Source of the DNA: Phaeoceros laevis
Lineage: Eukaryota > Anthocerotophyta > Anthocerotopsida > Notothyladales
NCBI GenBank assembly: GCA_049999765.1
Contig: JBNGIQ010009279.1
Location: forward strand, 52,408 to 109,796
DNA: 57,389 bases
Direction: 5' to 3'
Shown here piece after piece: positions 48,437 to 57,389 of the stretch. The notes beneath the pieces are model-generated. The model worked only from the letters and a program-made list of their open reading frames with translations, was not told the origin of the DNA and made no database searches. Both the position numbers and the translations under genes were made by a program. Position 1 is the first letter of the stretch, and each line of letters opens with the position of its first letter.

Positions 48437-48650
48437 AGCACACACCCCCTTGCACATACGTCACACCCCCTTGCACATAAGTCAGTCGCTGGCTTTTCTG
48501 AGTCTCTCTGGCTTTTCTGAGTCTCTCTAAGTCTTGCTGTACTCGATATCCCCCAATCTGTCCGCCTTTATTTTCAGAAATAAGGATCCGAGAATGTGGA
48601 GCAATTGAAAATAAATAAGGATCCGAGAATGGGAGAATTGCTCCACAGCC
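48437..48650. repeat. Short direct duplications following the hairpin
   Basis: Perfect or near-perfect adjacent copies: acacccccttgcacata (twice), tggcttttctgagtctctc (twice), and ataaggatccgagaatg (twice, 32 bp apart). Together with the hairpin they form one dense patch of locally copied sequence. Confidence 0.92.
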
Positions 48651-48731
48651 AGCAGACAGGCTGTCTGGATATTGAAAGGGTGACACCAACATGACTCCAA
48701 AGCTCTGTTCGGCTGGTAATAGAAAGGCTCT

Positions 48732-50196
48732 CTAAACATAGATTTCCGAAGCTAGATGGGATGCTGGATGGCGTTTATGATCAGCCGACAAATCCCAGGT
48801 AGGTACCTGACCGTGCAGTGTCTGAAGAAGAGCAGCCAGCGATGCAGCAAGCCTGGCTGGACTGTAGGACTGAGGCCCAGTCACCAACAATCTACCATTG
48901 ATGCTCCTCAGCTGGCACTGCAATGAAAATGTCAGTAGCCTTTCTCATTCTCCAGTAAGTTGACTCCAGAGCTCAAGACACTGACTGCATGGGCTTCAAT
49001 TGGGACATCAGTGACTAATGCTTGGAAGTTAATATTCAGCACCTTTAGTATGCGAATGTCATTTTGTATGATGTGCAAGAACTTACGTAGCTGAGAAGAG
49101 CTGCTGAAAGACCATCAACCAGACTTCCTGAAGGAAAGTAGGGAGCAACTGCGTTTTGTACGCCATCTTCCAACTAGAGAAGTTCGGAGGGTACACCAAT
49201 TAGCACACCCCTCCATGAACCAAACACTCAGCTTAGTGCATCTCACCAGAAAACAATCAAGTTGCAGCTGTAAGCATAAACTAACCTTCTGTTTGTCAGT
49301 GGTCAAAAGGAAAACTAGCTCCTCATCAGCAGACACTCTTCCTCTAAAATGCTCGTACGGAATATCCCCGAGAATGATAACCCTGAGGAGAGTTTGCAGT
49401 CTAACATCTCAGAGCAGCTATGAGACATGGCTATTTCGGGCTGCTGCTGCTGCTGTTGAAAGGAACTTGAGAGAGCTTCAACCACAAGAGAGCTCTTACC
49501 TCTTCGCCGATATTGCTGCCAACAAGCTCTTGGCCCAAGTACTGGCGTGTTCCGTCGGGACAGAGTACTGAACAGACACCCACAGAGAAGAGAAACTACC
49601 ACTTGTGCTGTAAACGTAGCACGCCTTATCCTGTATTCCACCTTCTATTGTATTTCCCACCTGAAGCGAACAAGAATTAGCTGGTCATTGCACAGCCCGT
49701 CCTAAAACGGAGCAACTACCAACGCTGTCAAAGGGGAGAATTGTGGCAACATGGTCAGAGAACCTATTTCGTAAGTTGAAAAAGCCAACTCACCAAGGAA
49801 ATCCCTGCCTGAATCACTGAACCAACAAGCTCTTTTTGGACTATGCTGTGCACCAGTTGGCGGCCCGCGTTGGATAAAGCCAGAACCAGCACATCTGTAC
49901 AGAGCTTGCTAGCTTGCAAGTGCCTCCTTGCAGAAGGAGACCACTGCACAAAAAGAAATTGTGATGATCCGAGAGCAGACTTGACGCAAGGATCTCCCAC
50001 TAGACGTCCTGCAGCGAGGCACAAACGCCGATGCTGGCCAACAAGACCTCTACTAAAAATTGAAATTGGTCAAGCGGCGAGCTACCAGAAGGGTTGGAGG
50101 AGGGAGGTCGGGTAGGGCAGGCTCTGCGTCGAAGCTGTTGAGCTCGTCCGGGTCGAAGCGAGAGGGTGGAGGCAGCTCCGTGAGGGGGTCCGCCAT
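48732..50196 (-). CDS. Copy B of a duplicated multi-exon gene of unknown function
   Basis: The likely start at 50196 gives MADPLTELPPPSRFDPDEL, an acidic proline-rich first exon ending near 50085. Downstream exons on the minus strand include WSPSARRHLQASKLCTDVLV ... GRQLVHSIVQKELVGSVIQA (49790-49950), an exon starting VGNTIEGGIQDKACYVYSTS and ending STWAKSLLAAISAKR (49500-49670), LQTLLRVIILGDIPYEHFRG (49290-49400), LEDGVQNAVAPYFPSGSLVD (49087-49175), and CQLRSINGRLLVTGPQSYSP then LAASLAALLQTLHGQ, with a stop at 48732. All have plausible GT-AG junctions except that the link between the first and second exons is unclear. Unlike copy A, the LEDG exon is open. Family not recognised; the helical blocks weakly recall plant PP2-A10-like proteins, but I would not rely on that. 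Confidence 0.5.
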
Positions 50197-50489
50197 CGCG
50201 GGGCGGGTCCGGGGTCACCACCACTCTGTGAAGTTCGGAGCTTATTAGGAAACGAAATTTCCACTAATAACCTGGCGTTACAGTCTTTCTCTCTCTAGCA
50301 TGAGGAGGCGAAGCATGGGTGACCTTGGAAGTGAGATGCTTTTCTGATTTCAAGTCAGTAACCACAAGGCCGGGTATGGCGTTTGCCCGCCAGGCCGCAG
50401 GACTCAAATGGACACTGACATCTCAAACCACAAGCTGCACAGTCTTTAGTCCCTCTCCTCAGACTGGAGAAATTGGTAAGCTACAAACA

Positions 50490-51451
50490 CTACTTTTCCG
50501 ACTTCTTCTTCTGCTTCTTTTTCTTCTTCTGCTTGCCGTTGTGCTTTTGAGGTGCTCTTGGTGGGAATCGTCCAGAACCTGGCAGCTTGGACTTTGGCAT
50601 AGCCGGTTTGAGCTGTTTCCTCGGCCTTCTAGCTTCACTGGAGGTCTCACAGTCAAGGTCCTGTTTACAATCCAAGTTTACACGAAATTGAGAATGAAGA
50701 CTAGGCATGACCAGCACACGCCTGTGCCCCCTCCCCTGCTGAAACGATTTCATCCGATGGAATTCCATCACAACAAGCAGAAGAAGTTACCTCCTCGCTG
50801 TCTGAGAATGACTTGACATGTCTCACTTTGACAGGAGCTGAAGAAGAACCTGGTGAATGGAAGGGATTGGGTCAAGTAGGATGACACTTGAAATTCAGAC
50901 AGAGGAATTTGCTTGATTGAATCACAAACTCGAACAACGGTCAGCTTTGCTCATACCGGCACTGGCTACATTCTTCGCATTGTGCACTGCCCGCTCTACA
51001 AGGGCTGGGTCTAAAGAGTCGAGGCCACCCGGTTGTTCAAGCTTCCTCTGCAAAAATTTGGCCAATGCTGCCGCCTTGTTGGTGGCGAGAGGTCCCCCGG
51101 GATGAGCAAACCTGAACATCCCATCATGATTTACAGGATGAGTCAGCCCTCAGTTTGGCAAGAGCCTGGCACATGGTCGGTTCAATGCCTCCCGACAATC
51201 CGTTCAGTTCCACATAGGAGTCTACAGCTCAAAGCTTCCATTAGTAGAGTGATCCAACATGACAACTGCAACTGAGGGATTCAAGAGAGGGGCTGCTGCA
51301 AACCCCAGGGAGCTTGCCTTTTGCGCGTCTGTTCGGAGGATGAGGTAGACGGCTGCTGCGACGAGAAGCGGCTTCCTCTCAACGCCCGGCGCTCTTGCTC
51401 TGTCAACGATTCCAGCTCGTCAGAAGCCCTGGCTAGGCTGCGCTTGTTCAT
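50490..51451 (-). CDS. Small lysine-rich conserved plant protein, probably nuclear
   Basis: Exons 51318-51451, 50957-51111, 50791-50837 and 50490-50660 sum to 169 codons. The protein starts MNKRSLARASDELESLTEQE with RRALRGSRF, then RFAHPGGPLATNKAAALAKF, LQRKLEQPGGLDSLDPALVE, an acidic VKSFSDSEED, and a strongly basic tail ending KKKKKQKKKSEK. I believe similar short proteins occur across plants and are predicted nuclear or nucleolar, but no function is established to my knowledge. The first intron (51112-51317) uses a GC donor (AAAAG|gcaagc). The gene is divergent from DHQ-SDH with about 570 bp between starts. Confidence 0.75.
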
Positions 51452-52020
51452 GGGGTCTGCCTGGAATTGACCCTGACGTTAGTCCCCAAGTCCAGCCCTC
51501 CAGGCGTGCCAGAACTGGAAAACCTGGATCGTCAGACTGCTGAGGGCTGTTCCTATATCCGCTGACCCCTGATCTTCTTCTGCATTGGCATCCTCACTGC
51601 TGCCAACATAGCAGCGATAGCACCCACCTCACCCTACTGGGGCAGGATTCGACCCAATCATTGGGTCGCCATGTTCACGGATAGCTCCGGCATCTGCGTT
51701 CATAGGCCGCTTGTGAAACCGCGATGAACTGCGTGCTTGGTCCAAATTGCTCATGCCATCTGACCACCACGAATTACACCATGTCGTCTCTTGCGAGCGT
51801 ACGCCTTCTGGCACAGTTGTTGGCCAACTGGAGATTAGTGTTGAGAAAGATACAAATTTCAACGACGGAACATGCGTTACTTACCGTTAGAAAGAGGACA
51901 ACAATTTTATACGGTCCATTGATTGCTCGCAGTGGAACCATGAGCCTGGTGTGACCTTGTAGTGAGGGGATCGTTTGTTGCTGGGAGCTTGAAAGCTCTG
52001 TAGTAGATTCTGTTTCGAAT

Positions 52021-54789
52021 ATGGCACCTACAGGATGCCTTCTGTGTGCGCCCCTCATTGCGAAGACTGTAGTCCAGATGCTGGACCAGATGCACATTGC
52101 AAAAGCTAATGGAGCCCAAGTTGTGGAGTTTCGGCTTGATCACATCAGTGGTTTTGATGCCAGACTGGATTTGCGCACTTTGCTGCAATCGAAGACTTTG
52201 CCAGCTATCATCACCTACAGGTGCTCCAACTACCAATTGGAGGTTACAGCTCGCTGACGGCAATTGCTGGTTTTGCTCAACGTTTCAGCAAGCCTGACTC
52301 TGACCCTTGGATGCGAGTGGCAGACCCAACTGGGAAGGTGGAGAGTACCAAGGCGATGAAGAACCCCGTCAGGCAGCCCTCAGTTTGGCAATCGAGCTTG
52401 GTGCTGAGTTTGTGGATGTGGAGCTTAAGGTGTTTCTGCTGGACATTTTGCTGCTCCGAGCTCTGGTGCTGATGTATTATGCTTGGACCTGAGTAAAACT
52501 ACATTAACCTCGGTGGCTGTGGATTTGATTTTACAGGTGGCACGAGACTTCATCTCAAAGCAAAATCGAGCATCTGAGACGAAAATCGTTGTGTCAAATC
52601 ATAACTGGATTTTCACTCCACCAGCTGAAGAGATTGGGAATCTAGTTGCTCAAATACAGTCCACCGGAGCTGATATTGTGAAGTTCGCAACCACAGCAAC
52701 CGACATCACGGATGTTGCCAGAGTATTACAAGTTCTTTCCAGATCTGCTGTAAGTGGGCCTTTAGTGCCTGGTCCTGTTTTCATGCCCTGGTGCATTCAT
52801 CAAGCTCGCTGACTAATGTTGTACCTCGTGGCTTCTGTTTGAGGCGACACACACATTAGGTCTAGACTGTTGAGAGAGAGGTTTCATCGTGTTATGGGCC
52901 ATCATACCGTCCATCCACTTAATTTTGCAGTGTGCTCTCATATGACTAAAATTGTGAGACTGTGATTGGAAACACCTATGATTGCATCAACTCAACCTGT
53001 AGAAGAAGGTAACGCTGTTAGTACTCATAGTTGTTGCTTCCGAAGCTTCTGCTGGCTATGGCTCTGTCTCTTGACGTTCGCGGTGGCTGTGTTTGCAGGT
53101 TCCAACAATCGCCTTGGTCATGGGTCCGAAAGGAGTTATCAGTCGAATATTGGCCCCTAAATTTGGAGGGTACCTAACCTTTGGGTCCCTAGGCTCGGGA
53201 CTAGAGTCTGCACCTGGCCAACCAACCTTGAAGGATCTCTTGAGTGTCTACGCATTAGGAAGGATGGCACCGGATACCAAAGTTTTTGGCATTGTTGGGA
53301 ATCCCGTGGGCCACAGCAAAGGACCCATTATACACAATGCAGCATTTGCAGCGGCAGGCATCAATGCAGTCTACGTGCCCTTCCTTGTGGACGAACTGTC
53401 TGAGTTTCTGAAAGTGTACAGTACATCCGACTTTGCAGGTTTCAGGTGGAGTTTGGGCACTTGAATCAGCCCTCCGTTTGTTCTCTCTGACTGCACCTGC
53501 TCTGGATTAAGTTGCTGTTGTTACAGGCGCTTGAGGTACAAACTGGCTAACTTGACAAGAATCTGTGCAGTGTGACAATCCCACACAAGGAGGCGGCTTT
53601 GAGGTGCTGTGATGAAGTTGACCCTCTGGCGAAGGTACCTTTTTACAGATACACTTTTTTTACTGCAAATTCGTGCAACACGGAGCTCTGAAACAGCAGT
53701 TGTTGATCTGCATAGGCCATTGGTGCAGTCAATACTATAGTAAGGAGGCCAGCTGATGGTAAGCTCGTCGGATACAACACTGACTGCGAGGGTGCAATAT
53801 CTGCTATTGAGGATGGTCTTCGTGAAGGTAGCAACTCTCCTTTCTGCTGTATCTGACCTAGCAGTCTGGCACCTTGAGCTCGATTCCTTCTTAGCACCAG
53901 GTGTTAGTAAACAGGCCCGACTGTGTGAGCAAGTAGCTTCTCCTTCTGCTCACCATGCTACTGTTGTGCTCTAGGGGGCTTTCTCAGCCACAGTGGGCAA
54001 TCTCCCTTGGCTGGGAGGATATTCGTCCTTGTTGGAGCAGGCGGTGCCGGAAAGGCTCTAGCATTTGGAGCCAAAGAGAGGGGTGCACATGTTGTAGTGG
54101 CCAACAGAAATCAGGGTGCGTGGATGCCGAGTCTTACACATGAAACATGTGCAACTTCTTACTGTGTTGGAACTATGTTACTCTGAATGGGTTGGCTCTA
54201 ATGTCCTTGTGTTAGTTATCCAACAGACAGGGCAAAGGCATTGGCGAATGCAGTGGGTGGTGAAGCCATTACGCTTGATGAATTAAATCATTACCGTCCT
54301 CAGACTGGCATGGTCCTAGCCAACTCTACATCCGTGGGCATGCATCCAAATATCATGGAAACACCCATCTCAAAGGTGCTTACCGTATGACCCTTAACAG
54401 CTTTGTCGTAAAGGAATCACCGTACTGACATCAGTGTCGTGCTTCCATGCAGGATGCCTTGAAAGCATACAGCCTAGTTTTTGATGCAGTCTACACTCCA
54501 AGGGTGACCAGGCTTCTACAAGAAGCGACAGAAGTTGGAGCGGTTCCAGTAAGTGGGCTTGAAATGTTCATCAGGCAAGCCATTGGCCAATTCGAGCTAT
54601 TTACTGGACAGTCAGGTACTTGAATACCTTGCCCTCGAGATTTTCTATTTCAGTTAGTTGCTGACTTCCCTGTCTCTTTTTGCGAACAACGCCCACGCTC
54701 TGTCATGCCATGCTTTTGCAGCACCCAAGGAGCTTATGAGGAAAATAATCACAAACGACGGCCAGGTCCCCACAATTGCCAAGGTCTGA
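52021..54789 (+). CDS. DHQ-SDH: Bifunctional 3-dehydroquinate dehydratase / shikimate dehydrogenase
   Basis: This fused plant enzyme carries out steps 3 and 4 of the shikimate pathway, normally in plastids. Exons 52021-52220, 52324-52429, 52537-52749, 53099-53445, 53571-53634, 53716-53827, 53975-54115, 54227-54375, 54453-54615 and 54722-54789 sum to 521 codons. The dehydratase half shows GAQVVEFRLDHISGFDARLD, YRPNWEGGEYQGDEEPRQAA, IVVSNHNW and the Schiff-base lysine region GADIVKFATTATDITDVARV. The dehydrogenase half shows GIVGNPVGHSKGPIIHNAAF, VTIPHKEAALRCCDEVDPLA, GAVNTIVRRPADGKLVGYNT, the NADP fold VLVGAGGAGKALAFGAKERG, and MVLANSTSVGMHPN. All catalytic blocks are present. From the Met at 52021 there is no transit peptide. 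The sequence cctacag just after the ATG could be an acceptor, so a separate upstream first exon (for example MSSLASVRLLAQLLA at 51781) may supply it. Confidence 0.95.
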
Positions 54790-55285
54790 GGACTAGTATT
54801 TGTCACTGGGAATAGCAGCCTAATAAGTTGCATGGGAAATCCATGCCTCGTCTAGGAACGCACAATTTGTTCCGCGTCACGCATGTTTCTTAAACTAAAC
54901 AAAATACTCAGCTACAAATCCTCTGTGAGAATGGACAAGTGGGCGAGGCGCTAGAGGTTCTATCTATCATAGAAAAATTAGCCGACTGAAGCACCTGGCT
55001 GCTGTTGGTCACCCAGGTGTGTCATCAAAAGTGGAGGGTCAGTATATGGGACGGAGAGCCCTTAATCGTACTCTGTAGTTGCTAAAAATGGGTCTTCGTG
55101 AACTTTTTTGCTAAAAATGGGTCGAAGCGAAACCCCCGCGATGAACAGCCGATGAACAGCCGACCCCCAGGATGAACAGCCGCGGTCCTTATTAGCGAGG
55201 TGCCTCTGGAGACCTACATACAATTTCACTGTGACCGGAGGAGAAATCACATTGATGCGCTTGCTTCAGGAATAGGCGGTTCAGC
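54790..55285. other. Spacer between DHQ-SDH and TFIP11 with short duplications
   Basis: It holds the DHQ-SDH 3' flank and TFIP11 promoter. Near 55083-55185 gctaaaaatgggtc occurs twice and gatgaacagccg three times at short spacing. No gene was recognised. Confidence 0.6.
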
Positions 55286-57389
55286 ATGGACGAGTATCAG
55301 CACATGGAGAGGTTTGGCCTGGACACTGAATTCAGCGATGGTCAGTTTATCGGTGGAGAATTCTTCTTCCGCAGCCGGACGGAGAAGCGGTCCCAGACCA
55401 AGGAAGAAGCTCTCTATGGCTATGAAGAGAGCGACTCGGACGCCGATGATACCAACGCATCCAAACGCCGCAGGCGTGACCACACAAGGAAGCCCGACCT
55501 CACCAAACCCGTCAGCTTTATCTCCACGGGCACCGTGCTGCCCACCGAGGAGGACCAGCAGCAGCTACTACACGAGGAGCAGCAGCTGGAGGAAGGGGAC
55601 TTCATGCCCGGCTTGGGATCGCAGCAGCAGAAGTACAGTCAACACCAGCTCCGTGATCAACACCAGGAAGAAGTGGAAGAGGAAGACGACCTCCTGCCCT
55701 CCGCTTTCGGAAAGCGCATCAAGGAAGCTGCAGAGCGGCGCGGCCGTGAGAGGGAGATGGCCAAGCTCGCTTCTAAAGCTAAAGCCGGTGTTGCTGTGAA
55801 CAGTGCACCCGACTCTGACATCGCCCAATTCGAAAAGCATACCAGAGGTATCGGTATGAAGCTTCTAGCGCAGATGGGCTACAAAGGGGGCGGCCTGGGC
55901 AAGAATGAGCAGGGGCGAGCCAAGCCAGTCGAGGCCAAGCTGCGGCCAAAAAACATGGGCATGGGTTTCAACGACTTCAAGGAAGCTGGCGCTGGCCTGC
56001 CACCACCCCCCGCAGCCGACGAAACCCAGGAGAGCAAGCCCAAAGTCAAGGAAAGACAGTGGTCCAAGAAGCACCAGGGGAAGAGCCGTCAATACGTGAC
56101 TGCATCCCAGCTCCTAATGCAAAAGCAGGAAAAGGGGCTTGATACTGTTCAGACCGTGCTGGATATGAGAGGACCCCAGGTCCGAGTGCTTACCAACCTG
56201 GAAAACATAAATGCGGAACATACTGCAATAGAGGATTCCACCCCCATGCCCGAGCTGCAGCATAATCTTCGTCTTATTGTAGATCTAGCGGAGGCCGACA
56301 TATCAATATGTGACAGAAAGCTGAGGCACGAAAAGGACACTGTGATTCTGTTGGAGAAGGAGAGGGTTAGGTTGGAGGCGGAGGCAAATCTGCAAAGTCA
56401 GCAAATTAATGCTATGGAGGTTATCATGGCTGCTGTTGATCAAATTCAGCAAAGTGTTAAAGCTGGCGGGATGACTCTTGAAGGCATTGCCTCATCCTTC
56501 CAAAAACTACAACTAAAGTGCAAAGAAGATTACAAAATATATAATGTTAGTGTCATTGCCCTTGCAGTTGTCTTACCGGGAATGATGGAACATTTCAGAG
56601 GTTGGGAGCCACTCAAGGATCCACTGTATGGGAGTGACGTGGTAGCTTCTTGGAGACGGCTTCTCCAAGGTGATGATCCAAGAGAAATTCCCATTTTTGC
56701 AGATCCAGATATGTCAACAGGTGGGTATGCTGCTACCTCGAACGCATATGCTCACCTTGTGACTGAGGCAGTGCTGCCAGCAGTGAGATCGGCTGCAGTG
56801 AACCATTGGGAGACTCGAGACCCCGAGCCAATGTTACACTTTCTTGAGGTGTGGGAGAAGCTCCTTCCTCCATCTGCCTTGCAGGATGTGTTGGAGCACC
56901 TAGTAATGCCCAAGCTTACAGCTGCTGTGGATGCCTGGGATCCACGTGTTGAAACAGTACCTATTCATGCATGGCTACACCCTTGGCTGCCGCTTCTGGG
57001 CACAAGGATGGAGCCACTCTACATGCCTATTCGTTTCAAACTAGGAAACGCTCTGCAGGCCTGGCATCCCAGTGATACTTCCGCATTTGCCCTGCTGCAC
57101 CCCTGGCAAACGGTGTTTGATCCTGCTAGCTGGGAACAGTTGTTAGTGAGGTCAATATTTCCCAAGCTTATGTATGCTCTCCAGGAACTTGTCATCAACC
57201 CTGCCCACCAGCAGTTAAATCAGTTCAACTGGGTTATGGCTTGGGCGTCGGCTGTTCCTATGCATCATATGGCAGGCATGTTAGAGGCAGGGTTTTTTCC
57301 GAAGTGGCAGCAGGTGCTTCACCACTGGCTATGCTCCAACCCAAACTTTGATGAGGTGACGCAGTGGTACCTTGGTTGGAAGTCCCTTT
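55286..57389 (+). CDS. Tuftelin-interacting protein 11 / STIPL1 (NTR1) splicing factor, 3' end outside window
   Basis: This G-patch protein (TFIP11; NTR1/STIPL1 in plants, Spp382 in yeast) drives spliceosome disassembly with the helicase Prp43. The frame opens MDEYQHMERFGLDTEFSDGQ (start 55286) and stays open for over 2.1 kb to the window edge. Residues 1-170 hold the TFIP N-terminal domain (FGLDTEFSDGQFIGGEFFF) and acidic and Gln-rich stretches. The G-patch is GIGMKLLAQMGYKGGGLGKN (near residue 194). It is followed by the GCFC/TFP11 domain: PELQHNLRLIVDLAEADISI, VLPGMMEHFRGWEPLKDPLY, LHFLEVWEKLLPPSALQDVL, VPIHAWLHPWLPLLG and MAWASAVPMHHMAGMLEAGF. No intron or frameshift is seen in the part present. 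The C-terminal end lies outside. Confidence 0.95.
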   Translation, partial: MDEYQHMERFGLDTEFSDGQFIGGEFFFRSRTEKRSQTKEEALYGYEESDSDADDTNASKRRRRDHTRKPDLTKPVSFISTGTVLPTEEDQQQLLHEEQQLEEGDFMPGLGSQQQKYSQHQLRDQHQEEVEEEDDLLPSAFGKRIKEAAERRGREREMAKLASKAKAGVAVNSAPDSDIAQFEKHTRGIGMKLLAQMGYKGGGLGKNEQGRAKPVEAKLRPKNMGMGFNDFKEAGAGLPPPPAADETQESKPKVKERQWSKKHQGKSRQYVTASQLLMQKQEKGLDTVQTVLDMRGPQVRVLTNLENINAEHTAIEDSTPMPELQHNLRLIVDLAEADISICDRKLRHEKDTVILLEKERVRLEAEANLQSQQINAMEVIMAAVDQIQQSVKAGGMTLEGIASSFQKLQLKCKEDYKIYNVSVIALAVVLPGMMEHFRGWEPLKDPLYGSDVVASWRRLLQGDDPREIPIFADPDMSTGGYAATSNAYAHLVTEAVLPAVRSAAVNHWETRDPEPMLHFLEVWEKLLPPSALQDVLEHLVMPKLTAAVDAWDPRVETVPIHAWLHPWLPLLGTRMEPLYMPIRFKLGNALQAWHPSDTSAFALLHPWQTVFDPASWEQLLVRSIFPKLMYALQELVINPAHQQLNQFNWVMAWASAVPMHHMAGMLEAGFFPKWQQVLHHWLCSNPNFDEVTQWYLGWKSL

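Noticed and set aside
51144-51161. 18-base match (cagccctcagtttggcaa) between the first intron of the lysine-rich gene and a DHQ-SDH exon at 52374-52391
   Set aside because: Isolated match with no similar flanks; one such match in a window of this size is close to chance expectation.
53972-54000. Apparent frame problem at the start of the NADP-binding exon of DHQ-SDH
   Set aside because: With the preceding exon ending in one leftover base, reading GG|GGC TTT CTC gives a continuous frame into GRIFVLVGAGGAGK.

Overview
The window is nuclear DNA of a land plant or close streptophyte relative. It carries a class III peroxidase, the plant meiotic axis protein ASY1, a plant-type diacylglycerol kinase, a CDC48C/NVL AAA ATPase, a plastid-type fused dehydroquinase/shikimate dehydrogenase, a PyrP2-type phosphatase, LRR receptor-kinase and PPR relics, and GT-AG introns that are mostly 80-160 bp long. 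The short introns and tight gene spacing suggest a compact genome (seed-free plant or streptophyte alga). I cannot name the species. Three runs of N (100, 100 and 400 bases) show this is a scaffolded draft.

Layout. 1-9.8 kb holds the peroxidase (minus, 3' end cut by the window edge), ASY1 (plus) and tRNA-His guanylyltransferase THG1 (minus, with one apparent frameshift). 9.8-23 kb is a decayed zone: one orphan ORF, micro-repeats, a displaced copy of the DGK first exon, a conserved plant gene with a frameshift and a broken internal duplication, an LRR receptor-kinase pseudogene, a 3 x 74 bp tandem repeat, a gutted hAT transposon, an inverted-repeat and tRNA-derived cluster around two gaps, and a PPR relic. 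23.9-45.1 kb is dense housekeeping sequence: intronless SDH1, DGK, CDC48C, a tRNA-binding-domain gene, a TRPC4AP (DUF3689) homologue with a foreign-looking ORF in one intron, a SET-domain protein methyltransferase, the minor-spliceosome protein U11/U12-20K and PyrP2. 45.8-50.2 kb is a duplicated multi-exon gene of unknown function flanking an orphan gene. 50.5-57.4 kb holds a lysine-rich nuclear-type protein, DHQ-SDH and the splicing factor TFIP11/STIPL1 (cut by the window edge).

Together the intact genes serve unrelated core processes: meiosis, tRNA maturation, respiration, lipid signalling, ribosome biogenesis, protein methylation, major and minor splicing, riboflavin synthesis and the shikimate pathway. 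I see no operon-like pathway cluster and no clear new multi-gene system. The most unusual material is two very short divergent intergenic regions (DGK/CDC48C, 125 bp; SET methyltransferase/U11-U12-20K, 115 bp), the tandem duplicate whose copies have different first exons, local templated micro-duplications including a 26-bp perfect hairpin, and the peroxidase's proline-rich tail. Exon coordinates were derived by hand from splice sites and reading phase. For THG1, DGK, CDC48C, the SET gene, U11/U12-20K, the lysine-rich gene and DHQ-SDH the exon lengths add up to a whole number of codons (THG1 only after removing one extra base).
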